NCBI GenBank assembly: GCA_963978545.1
Contig: OZ021732.1
Span: 21,559,521-21,623,520, forward strand
Length of the DNA: 64,000 nt
Direction of reading: 5' to 3'
DNA from: Linyphia triangularis
Taxonomy: Eukaryota; Arthropoda; Arachnida; Araneae; Linyphiidae
Translations under genes and position numbers: made by a program
The notes under the pieces: model-generated
Database searches by the model: none
Told to the model about the DNA's origin: nothing
Seen by the model: only the letters and a program-made list of their open reading frames with translations
Shown here: piece by piece, positions 56,070 to 64,000 of the stretch
Layout: every line of letters begins with the position of its first letter
Numbering within the stretch: position 1 is the stretch's first letter

Positions 56070-57887
56070 TGGTGTTTTCAAATATGTCTACTAAATATCA
56101 GTGTTTATTCTAAATTTGATGAATAGAATTATCATAATGTCGAAGTTAATGAACCATAATGTGATAACCCATTCTTATAAGATGTTAGTTGAATATTTGG
56201 TGCAAGATTGGCATAGAGTATTTCGATGATGTTTGGTCTATATGTGACCCCTCAATTAAGAGTCGATTAAAGAAGGGTATGAGAAAGTGTGATCCTTGGT
56301 GTGAAGAGAAGGTAGTAATTAAAATATTTAAATGTTCCCCCTTAATTCAAATCCCTTAATTATTTTATCATATTTCAATGAATTTCCAAATTTATTCTAA
56401 ATTTAATATTAAAGTACAGTTTACCACTACGAAGAAGTTAAAAAAACATGGTGTGTTAACCCTTTTCTAATAAAAACAGTTGGTTGAGTAATTGGTGTAA
56501 GGATAAAATAGAGTAATTGCGATGATATTTGGTATTTGTGTGACCCCTCAATTTAAACTATTGATAAATGGTATGTGAAAGTGTGACCCCTGGTTATTTA
56601 AAAAAATCCCGATGAAAATTCAAAATTAATTATAAATTTAATGAATGAATTAGAATGATCATATCGTAGAAGGTAAAAAATTAATGTGTGATTCCTTTTC
56701 TACTTTAAGCGGTCAGTGGAATATATAAGTAAAATTTGAGTAGTGCATTACGATTAAATTTGGTATATGTGTGACCCTTATATATTCAGAGTCGATTATT
56801 TCATGAAGGGTATGAAAGGTGTGACCCCTCAAATTTTCAAAACGTTTAAAAAAAATTCAACATTGATTGGTTCTTGCATGTAATAAATGGAATAGAATTA
56901 TCACAACGTTTAAGGTAACGAAATTAGTGTATGAATCCGTTTCTAATATAAGATATCAGTTAAATAATTGGAGTAAGATATGACAAAGAGTGATACGATG
57001 ATACTAGATATTTGTGTGACCCCTCAATATAAACTCGATTCCTAAAAGTTATGTGAAGGTGTGACCCCTGATTGTTTAAAAATATTTCCTTGAAATTTCC
57101 GTATTCCTAGTAAAATTTGATGAACGCAGTAGAATTGTCATAACTTTGAAGTTAAAGAACCATTATGTGATAACCCATTTTAATATAACTTGTTAGTTGA
57201 ATAATTGGTGTAAGATCAGAATAGAAAATCACGATGATATTTGGTTATTGTGTGACCCCTCAATTTAAACTATTGATAAATGGTATGTGAAGGTGTGACC
57301 CCTGATTATTTAAAAATATTTCAATGAAAATTCGAAATTGGTTCTAAATTTAATGAATGAAGTAGACTGACCATATCGTAGAAGGTAAAGAAATTAATGT
57401 TACGATTAACTTTTGTATATGTGTGACCCTTAAATATTCAGAGTAGATTATTTCATGAAGGTTATGAGAAGGTATGACCCCTCATTTTTTCAAATATGTC
57501 AACGAAGTTACAGTATTTATTCTAAATTTGAACAAAATAGAATTATCATAACGTCAAAAGTTAAAGAACCATGGTGTGACCCATTCTAATATAAGTTGTT
57601 AGTTGAATAATTGGTGTAAGACCGTTATAGAACGTCATGATGATGTTTGGTTTTTGTGTGACCCCTCAATTTAAACTATTGATAAATGGTATGTGAAGGT
57701 GTGGCCCCTGATTATTTAAAAATATTTCAATATAAATTCAAAATTGATTCTAAATTTAATGAATGAAGTAGAATGACCATATCAAAGAAGGTAAAGAAAT
57801 TGATGTTACGATTAAATTTGGCATATGTGTGACCCTTATCTATTCAGAGTCGATTATTTGGTAATGGTTATGAGAAGGTGTGACCCC
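56070..57887. repeat. HOR unit 30 (1818 bp, M1 type A)
   Basis: 8-mer with C at 57840 in M8 (CTTATCTATTC), shared only with the adjacent unit 31. Apart from that the two look alike by eye, as expected for a recent single-unit duplication. Confidence 0.93.
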
Positions 57888-58113
57888 TGGTGTTTTCAAA
57901 TATGTCTACTAAATATCAGTGTTTATTCTAAATTTGATGAATAGAATTATCATAATGTCGAAGTTAATGAACCATAATGTGATAACCCATTCTTATAAGA
58001 TGTTAGTTGAATATTTGGTGCAAGATTGGCATAGAGTATTTCGATGATGTTTGGTCTATATGTGACCCCTCAATTAAGAGTCGATTAAAGAAGGGTATGA
58101 GAAAGTGTGATCC
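57888..58113. repeat. Monomer M1 of the reference unit (226 bp)
   Basis: First monomer of the unit as phased here. It starts just after an exact TGTGACCCCT box B. Box C is a split form, GTGATAACCCA, and the next box A is exact at 58061-58070. It most resembles M7 and M5, sharing an ATAGAATTATCATAA stretch and a box C followed by ATTCT or similar. M1 is the most polymorphic monomer between units. Type A reads GGTG at the start with TCTACTAAATATC; type B reads GATG with TCTTCTAAATAGC; type C reads GATG with TCTACTAAATAGC and GAATAGTATT. This copy is type A. Confidence 0.9.
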
Positions 58114-58408
58114 TTGGTGTGAAGAGAAGGTAGTAATTAAAATATTTAAATGTTCCCCCTTAATTCAAATCCCTTAATTATTTTATCATATTTCAATGAA
58201 TTTCCAAATTTATTCTAAATTTAATATTAAAGTACAGTTTACCACTACGAAGAAGTTAAAAAAACATGGTGTGTTAACCCTTTTCTAATAAAAACAGTTG
58301 GTTGAGTAATTGGTGTAAGGATAAAATAGAGTAATTGCGATGATATTTGGTATTTGTGTGACCCCTCAATTTAAACTATTGATAAATGGTATGTGAAAGT
58401 GTGACCCC
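58114..58408. repeat. Monomer M2 of the reference unit (295 bp, extended)
   Basis: Longest monomer, 55-70 bp longer than the full-length ones. Its box B is degenerate (TGTGATCCTT). The extra sequence lies at the start, about 58116-58180, before a region that realigns with other monomers at ATATTTCAATGAA. Inside it the 9-mer CCCTTAATT occurs twice, at 58157-58165 and 58171-58179, so a small internal duplication contributed. Box C is GTGTTAACCC. Box A at 58357-58366 is exact and is followed by the CAATTTAAACTATTG tail also found in M5 and M7. That shared tail is where the M5-to-M3 crossover happened in the expanded units. Confidence 0.9.
58155..58179. repeat. Short direct duplication within M2
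   Basis: CCCTTAATT occurs at 58157-58165 and again at 58171-58179, 14 bp apart, within the sequence that makes M2 longer than its neighbours. It is retained in every M2. Units 16 and 21 have a C-to-T change in the second copy (CTCTTAATT). Confidence 0.7.
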
Positions 58409-58409
58409 T
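58357..58409. other. Example of the conserved paired decamer, box A and box B
   Basis: TGTGACCCCT at 58357-58366 is repeated in the same orientation with its last T at 58409, 43 bp on. The pair recurs in every monomer, at 43-45 bp (after M1, M2, M4, M5, M7) or 50-51 bp (after M3, M6, M8). By my reading ten of the sixteen A/B boxes per unit are exact, and the other six differ by one or two bases while the flanks differ much more. A sequence-specific binding protein is possible but unproven. It does not match the CENP-B box, which needs TTCG and CGGG cores. Confidence 0.6.
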
Positions 58410-58646
58410 GGTTATTTAAAAAAATCCCGATGAAAATTCAAAATTAATTATAAATTTAATGAATGAATTAGAATGATCATATCGTAGAAGGTAAAAAATT
58501 AATGTGTGATTCCTTTTCTACTTTAAGCGGTCAGTGGAATATATAAGTAAAATTTGAGTAGTGCATTACGATTAAATTTGGTATATGTGTGACCCTTATA
58601 TATTCAGAGTCGATTATTTCATGAAGGGTATGAAAGGTGTGACCCC
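58409..58646. repeat. Monomer M3 of the reference unit (238 bp)
   Basis: Full-length member of the group M3, M6, M8. These share AATGAATGAA/T, CCATATC or TCATATC, AAGGTAAA and a variant box A, TGTGACCCTT, followed by TAT(A)TATTCAGAGT. The A-to-B spacing in this group is 50-51 bp instead of 43-45. M3 keeps the 61 bp (58505-58565) that M6 and M8 have lost, including box C (GTGTGATTCC). It contains an imperfect 24-bp palindrome at 58434-58457. In the 11-, 13- and 15-mer units a second M3 follows M5. Confidence 0.9.
58434..58457. other. Imperfect palindrome in M3 (24 bp)
   Basis: The segment centred on AATTAATT matches its reverse complement at 20 of 24 positions. It recurs in every M3. Dyad symmetries have been proposed as structural features of centromeric satellites in several lineages, but in sequence this AT-rich such dyads also arise easily by chance. 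The corresponding segments of M6 and M8 are less symmetrical. Confidence 0.4.
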
Positions 58647-58886
58647 TCAAATTTTCAAAACGTTTAAAAAAAATTCAACATTGATTGGTTCTTGCATGTA
58701 ATAAATGGAATAGAATTATCACAACGTTTAAGGTAACGAAATTAGTGTATGAATCCGTTTCTAATATAAGATATCAGTTAAATAATTGGAGTAAGATATG
58801 ACAAAGAGTGATACGATGATACTAGATATTTGTGTGACCCCTCAATATAAACTCGATTCCTAAAAGTTATGTGAAGGTGTGACCCC
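58647..58886. repeat. Monomer M4 of the reference unit (240 bp)
   Basis: The most diverged full-length monomer. Box C has decayed to TGTATGAATCC, while box A (58833-58842) and the box B that ends it (last T 58887) are exact. It carries an A-run in GTTTAAAAAAAATTC and the marker CTTGCATGTAATAAATGG, seen in no other monomer. A one-base T insertion in its AATAATTGG segment, giving AATAATTTGG, marks units 3, 9 and 12 and makes their M4 241 bp. Confidence 0.9.
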
Positions 58887-59120
58887 TGATTGTTTAAAAA
58901 TATTTCCTTGAAATTTCCGTATTCCTAGTAAAATTTGATGAACGCAGTAGAATTGTCATAACTTTGAAGTTAAAGAACCATTATGTGATAACCCATTTTA
59001 ATATAACTTGTTAGTTGAATAATTGGTGTAAGATCAGAATAGAAAATCACGATGATATTTGGTTATTGTGTGACCCCTCAATTTAAACTATTGATAAATG
59101 GTATGTGAAGGTGTGACCCC
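58887..59120. repeat. Monomer M5 of the reference unit (234 bp)
   Basis: Box B before it and box A at 59069-59078 are both exact; box C is split (GTGATAACCCA). Its second half, from box C on, is closely similar to that of M7, and this similarity was used in the M7-to-M6 crossovers of units 9 and 12. Two haplotypes exist: CATAACTTTGAAG with GTTAGTTG (this copy), and CATAACGTTGAAG with GTTATTTG (units 2, 6, 7, 10, 21, 24). Units 2, 6 and 7 also carry a 10-bp deletion beside box C. Confidence 0.9.
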
Positions 59121-59299
59121 TGATTATTTAAAAATATTTCAATGAAAATTCGAAATTGGTTCTAAATTTAATGAATGAAGTAGACTGACCATATCGTAGA
59201 AGGTAAAGAAATTAATGTTACGATTAACTTTTGTATATGTGTGACCCTTAAATATTCAGAGTAGATTATTTCATGAAGGTTATGAGAAGGTATGACCCC
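59121..59299. repeat. Monomer M6 of the reference unit (179 bp, deleted form)
   Basis: Short monomer of the M3 group. Relative to M3 it lacks 61 bp between AATG and TTACGATTA, which removes box C. Two one-base gains elsewhere bring the net difference to 59 bp. The same deletion end points are seen in M8, so the deletion pre-dates the duplication that made M6 and M8. Box A is TGTGACCCTT and ends 51 bp before the next box B. Units differ at TTCGAAATTGG versus TTCAAAATTGG. Confidence 0.9.
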
Positions 59300-59526
59300 T
59301 CATTTTTTCAAATATGTCAACGAAGTTACAGTATTTATTCTAAATTTGAACAAAATAGAATTATCATAACGTCAAAAGTTAAAGAACCATGGTGTGACCC
59401 ATTCTAATATAAGTTGTTAGTTGAATAATTGGTGTAAGACCGTTATAGAACGTCATGATGATGTTTGGTTTTTGTGTGACCCCTCAATTTAAACTATTGA
59501 TAAATGGTATGTGAAGGTGTGGCCCC
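59300..59526. repeat. Monomer M7 of the reference unit (227 bp)
   Basis: The box B leading into it is one base off (TATGACCCCT). Box C is the best preserved of the unit, TGTGACCCATT, ending near 59401 and preceded by the 8-bp palindrome ACCATGGT. Box A at 59475-59484 is exact and is followed by the tail shared with M2 and M5. Box spacing here is B to C 101 bp, C to A 83 bp and A to B 43 bp, so the monomer looks built from three shorter segments each headed by the decamer. Units differ at CAACGAAG versus CAACCAAG. Confidence 0.9.
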
Positions 59527-59705
59527 TGATTATTTAAAAATATTTCAATATAAATTCAAAATTGATTCTAAATTTAATGAATGAAGTAGAATGACCATAT
59601 CAAAGAAGGTAAAGAAATTGATGTTACGATTAAATTTGGCATATGTGTGACCCTTATCTATTCAGAGTCGATTATTTGGTAATGGTTATGAGAAGGTGTG
59701 ACCCC
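59527..59705. repeat. Monomer M8 of the reference unit (179 bp, deleted form)
   Basis: Near twin of M6, with the identical 61-bp deletion relative to M3 and the same 179-bp length. The box B leading into it is TGTGGCCCCT, a substitution present in almost every unit and a handy M8 marker. Box A is TGTGACCCTT. The base after CTTATA/C varies: CTTATATATTC, CTTATACATTC and, only in units 30 and 31, CTTATCTATTC. With M7 it forms a dimer homologous to M5-M6. Confidence 0.9.
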
Positions 59706-61523
59706 TGGTGTTTTCAAATATGTCTACTAAATATCAGTGTTTATTCTAAATTTGATGAATAGAATTATCATAATGTCGAAGTTAATGAACCATAATGTGA
59801 TAACCCATTCTTATAAGATGTTAGTTGAATATTTGGTGCAAGATTGGCATAGAGTATTTCGATGATGTTTGGTCTATATGTGACCCCTCAATTAAGAGTC
59901 GATTAAAGAAGGGTATGAGAAAGTGTGATCCTTGGTGTGAAGAGAAGGTAGTAATTAAAATATTTAAATGTTCCCCCTTAATTCAAATCCCTTAATTATT
60001 TTATCATATTTCAATGAATTTCCAAATTTATTCTAAATTTAATATTAAAGTACAGTTTACCACTACGAAGAAGTTAAAAAAACATGGTGTGTTAACCCTT
60101 TTCTAATAAAAACAGTTGGTTGAGTAATTGGTGTAAGGATAAAATAGAGTAATTGCGATGATATTTGGTATTTGTGTGACCCCTCAATTTAAACTATTGA
60201 TAAATGGTATGTGAAAGTGTGACCCCTGGTTATTTAAAAAAATCCCGATGAAAATTCAAAATTAATTATAAATTTAATGAATGAATTAGAATGATCATAT
60301 CGTAGAAGGTAAAAAATTAATGTGTGATTCCTTTTCTACTTTAAGCGGTCAGTGGAATATATAAGTAAAATTTGAGTAGTGCATTACGATTAAATTTGGT
60401 ATATGTGTGACCCTTATATATTCAGAGTCGATTATTTCATGAAGGGTATGAAAGGTGTGACCCCTCAAATTTTCAAAACGTTTAAAAAAAATTCAACATT
60501 GATTGGTTCTTGCATGTAATAAATGGAATAGAATTATCACAACGTTTAAGGTAACGAAATTAGTGTATGAATCCGTTTCTAATATAAGATATCAGTTAAA
60601 TAATTGGAGTAAGATATGACAAAGAGTGATACGATGATACTAGATATTTGTGTGACCCCTCAATATAAACTCGATTCCTAAAAGTTATGTGAAGGTGTGA
60701 CCCCTGATTGTTTAAAAATATTTCCTTGAAATTTCCGTATTCCTAGTAAAATTTGATGAACGCAGTAGAATTGTCATAACTTTGAAGTTAAAGAACCATT
60801 ATGTGATAACCCATTTTAATATAACTTGTTAGTTGAATAATTGGTGTAAGATCAGAATAGAAAATCACGATGATATTTGGTTATTGTGTGACCCCTCAAT
60901 TTAAACTATTGATAAATGGTATGTGAAGGTGTGACCCCTGATTATTTAAAAATATTTCAATGAAAATTCGAAATTGGTTCTAAATTTAATGAATGAAGTA
61001 GACTGACCATATCGTAGAAGGTAAAGAAATTAATGTTACGATTAACTTTTGTATATGTGTGACCCTTAAATATTCAGAGTAGATTATTTCATGAAGGTTA
61101 TGAGAAGGTATGACCCCTCATTTTTTCAAATATGTCAACGAAGTTACAGTATTTATTCTAAATTTGAACAAAATAGAATTATCATAACGTCAAAAGTTAA
61201 AGAACCATGGTGTGACCCATTCTAATATAAGTTGTTAGTTGAATAATTGGTGTAAGACCGTTATAGAACGTCATGATGATGTTTGGTTTTTGTGTGACCC
61301 CTCAATTTAAACTATTGATAAATGGTATGTGAAGGTGTGGCCCCTGATTATTTAAAAATATTTCAATATAAATTCAAAATTGATTCTAAATTTAATGAAT
61401 GAAGTAGAATGACCATATCAAAGAAGGTAAAGAAATTGATGTTACGATTAAATTTGGCATATGTGTGACCCTTATACATTCAGAGTCGATTATTTGGTAA
61501 TGGTTATGAGAAGGTGTGACCCC
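59706..61523. repeat. HOR unit 32 (1818 bp, M1 type A)
   Basis: Ordinary type A 8-mer ending CTTATACATTC before a type B unit; I saw no private change. Confidence 0.93.
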
Positions 61524-63341
61524 TGATGTTTTCAAATATGTCTTCTAAATAGCAGTGTTTATTCTAAATTTGATGAATAGAATTATCATAATGTCGAAGT
61601 TAATGAACCATAATGTGATAACCCATTCTTATAAGATGTTAGTTGAATATTTGGTGCAAGATTGGCATAGAGTTTTTCGATGATGTTTGGTCTATATGTG
61701 ACCCCTCAATTAAGAGTCGATTAAAGAAGGGTATGAGAAAGTGTGATCCTTGGTGTGAAGAGAAGGTAGTAATTAAAATATTTAAATGTTCCCCCTTAAT
61801 TCAAATCCCTTAATTATTTTATCATATTTCAATGAATTTCCAAATTTATTCTAAATTTAATATTAAAGTACAGTTTACCACTACGAAGAAGTTAAAAAAA
61901 CATGGTGTGTTAACCCTTTTCTAATAAAAACAGTTGGTTGAGTAATTGGTGTAAGGATAAAATAGAGTAATTGCGATGATATTTGGTATTTGTGTGACCC
62001 CTCAATTTAAACTATTGATAAATGGTATGTGAAAGTGTGACCCCTGGTTATTTAAAAAAATCCCGATGAAAATTCAAAATTAATTATAAATTTAATGAAT
62101 GAATTAGAATGATCATATCGTAGAAGGTAAAAAATTAATGTGTGATTCCTTTTCTACTTTAAGCGGTCAGTGGAATATATAAGTAAAATTTGAGTAGTGC
62201 ATTACGATTAAATTTGGTATATGTGTGACCCTTATATATTCAGAGTCGATTATTTCATGAAGGGTATGAAAGGTGTGACCCCTCAAATTTTCAAAACGTT
62301 TAAAAAAAATTCAACATTGATTGGTTCTTGCATGTAATAAATGGAATAGAATTATCACAACGTTTAAGGTAACGAAATTAGTGTATGAATCCGTTTCTAA
62401 TATAAGATATCAGTTAAATAATTGGAGTAAGATATGACAAAGAGTGATACGATGATACTAGATATTTGTGTGACCCCTCAATATAAACTCGATTCCTAAA
62501 AGTTATGTGAAGGTGTGACCCCTGATTGTTTAAAAATATTTCCTTGAAATTTCCGTATTCCTAGTAAAATTTGATGAACGCAGTAGAATTGTCATAACTT
62601 TGAAGTTAAAGAACCATTATGTGATAACCCATTTTAATATAACTTGTTAGTTGAATAATTGGTGTAAGATCAGAATAGAATATCACGATGATATTTGGTT
62701 ATTGTGTGACCCCTCAATTTAAACTATTGATAAATGGTATGTGAAGGTGTGACCCCTGATTATTTAAAAATATTTCAATGAAAATTCGAAATTGGTTCTA
62801 AATTTAATGAATGAAGTAGACTGACCATATCGTAGAAGGTAAAGAAATTAATGTTACGATTAACTTTTGTATATGTGTGACCCTTAAATATTCAGAGTAG
62901 ATTATTTCATGAAGGTTATGAGAAGGTATGACCCCTCATTTTTTCAAATATGTCAACGAAGTTACAGTATTTATTCTAAATTTGAACAAAATAGAATTAT
63001 CATAACGTCAAAAGTTAAAGAACCATGGTGTGACCCATTCTAATATAAGTTGTTAGTTGAATAATTGGTGTAAGACCGTTATAGAACGTCATGATGATGT
63101 TTGGTTTTTGTGTGACCCCTCAATTTAAACTATTGATAAATGGTATGTGAAGGTGTGGCCCCTGATTATTTAAAAATATTTCAATATAAATTCAAAATTG
63201 ATTCTAAATTTAATGAATGAAGTAGAATGACCATATCAAAGAAGGTAAAGAAATTGATGTTACGATTAAATTTGGCATATGTGTGACCCTTATACATTCA
63301 GAGTCGATTATTTGGTAATGGTTATGAGAAGGTGTGACCCC
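61524..63341. repeat. HOR unit 33 (1818 bp, M1 type B)
   Basis: 8-mer with T at 61674 in M1 (AGTTTTTCG, shared with unit 24) and T at 62681 in M5 (GAATATCAC, shared with units 17, 22 and 26). Confidence 0.93.
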
Positions 63342-64000
63342 TGATGTTTTCAAATATGTCTTCTAAATAGCAGTGTTTATTCTAAATTTGATGAATAGAA
63401 TTATCATAATGTCGAAGTTAATGAACCATAATGTGATAACCCATTCTTATAAGATGTTAGTTGAATATTTGGTGCAAGATTGGCATAGAGTATTTCGATG
63501 ATGTTTGGTCTATATGTGACCCCTCAATTAAGAGTCGATTAAAGAAGGGTATGAGAAAGTGTGATCCTTGGTGTGAAGAGAAGGTAGTAATTAAAATATT
63601 TAAATGTTCCCCCTTAATTCAAATCCCTTAATTATTTTATCATATTTCAATGAATTTCCAAATTTATTCTAAATTTAATATTAAAGTACAGTTTACCACT
63701 ACGAAGAAGTTAAAAAAACATGGTGTGTTAACCCTTTTCTAATAAAAACAGTTGGTTGAGTAATTGGTGTAAGGATAAAATAGAGTAATTGCGATGATAT
63801 TTGGTATTTGTGTGACCCCTCAATTTAAACTATTGATAAATGGTATGTGAAAGTGTGACCCCTGGTTATTTAAAAAAATCCCGATGAAAATTCAAAATTA
63901 ATTATAAATTTAATGAATGAATTAGAATGATCATATCGTAGAAGGTAAAAAATTAATGTGTGATTCCTTTTCTACTTTAAGCGGTCAGTGGAATATATAA
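63342..64000. repeat. HOR unit 34, partial (659 bp, M1 type B)
   Basis: M1 and M2 complete and M3 cut by the window end, a few bases after CAGTGGAATATATAA begins. Nothing suggests that the array ends here. Confidence 0.93.

Larger units (their letters stand above)
57888..59705. repeat. HOR unit 31 (1818 bp, M1 type A; reference unit)
   Basis: Used here as the reference for monomer coordinates. Its only rare mark is C at 59658 (CTTATCTATTC), shared with unit 30. All six frames contain stops: forward at 58861, 58872 and 58880; reverse complements at 58842, 58867 and 58925. Confidence 0.94.
1..64000. repeat. Higher-order satellite array, 1818-bp unit of eight monomers
   Basis: The whole window is tandem satellite. 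Measuring from the last T of box B before M1, successive units start at 4, 1826, 3639, 5458, 7276, 9094, 10902, 12715, 14537, 17474, 20004, 21822, 25165 and then every 1818 bp (once 1817) to 63342. All units lie in the same orientation, with no transposon, gene or unique spacer between them. Both window ends lie inside the array, so its true length is unknown. Composition is about 30% G+C. All six reading frames are closed between 58842 and 58927 of the reference unit, and because 1818 is divisible by three these stops recur in every regular copy. A eukaryotic centromeric or heterochromatic satellite is the best reading; family and species are not recognised. Confidence 0.97.

Noticed and set aside
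58357..58409. Nuclear-receptor half-sites, since the reverse complement of the decamer contains GGGTCA
   Set aside because: The 43-51-bp spacing does not match direct-repeat response elements (1-5 bp), and a six-base match is weak evidence.
58798..58863. Small ORF of 21 codons in M4, preceded by GGAG 7 bases upstream
   Set aside because: It recurs in every M4 only because the satellite repeats. It is very short, its second half is box A, and nothing else suggests coding. GGAG is a chance match in what looks like eukaryotic satellite DNA.
1..64000. A long tandem-repeat protein, because 1818 is divisible by three
   Set aside because: All three forward frames have stops within 20 bases (58861, 58872, 58880), and all three reverse frames have stops at 58842, 58867 and 58925. 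These recur in each regular unit.
1..64000. CRISPR array
   Set aside because: There are no short identical repeats separated by unique spacers of constant size. Everything between boxes is itself repeated, and units are kilobase scale.
1..64000. Transposon or retroelement insertions, or LTR structure
   Set aside because: The unit register is unbroken. All length departures are whole monomer blocks or changes of a few bases, with no target-site duplications or foreign sequence.
1..64000. Bacterial or phage origin
   Set aside because: I know of no bacterial or phage sequence with 64 kb of gene-free HOR satellite at this composition; the structure fits eukaryotic heterochromatin.

Overview
The window is one uninterrupted block of tandem satellite DNA. 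I found no base outside the array and no credible protein-coding or RNA gene. The sequence is AT-rich (about 30% G+C by hand count of a few lines). Its organisation is a higher-order repeat (HOR): eight diverged monomers of 179-295 bp (M1-M8 here) make a unit of 1818 bp, and about 33 complete units plus a partial one stand head to tail in the same orientation. This scale and nearly complete homogenisation point to a eukaryotic centromeric, pericentromeric or other heterochromatic satellite, probably from a long-read assembly. I do not recognise the satellite family and cannot name the species.

The ancestral repeat is recognisable by a decamer, TGTGACCCCT, which recurs in each monomer as a pair: box A, then box B 43-51 bp downstream. 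A third, degenerate copy (box C) lies about 100 bp after box B in most monomers. I set monomer boundaries at the last T of box B. In the reference unit (57888-59705) the monomer lengths are 226, 295, 238, 240, 234, 179, 227 and 179, summing to 1818. M6 and M8 share one 61-bp deletion that removes box C. M2 carries extra sequence.

Layout: 1-14536 holds eight units with small length differences (1808-1822 bp) and three M1 subtypes. 14537-25164 is a rearranged zone with a 13-mer (2937 bp), an 11-mer (2530 bp), a normal unit and a 15-mer (3343 bp); each is explained by in-register unequal crossovers. 25165-64000 is a very uniform run, every complete unit being 1818 bp except one of 1817, with few private substitutions each.

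The main interest is how the array evolves. An 8 to 11 to 13 to 15-mer ladder shares junction marks, linked variants define sub-haplotypes, local two-unit duplications are visible, and the left third is much more varied than the rest. The conserved paired decamer is the best candidate for a functional protein-binding element, but that is inference.
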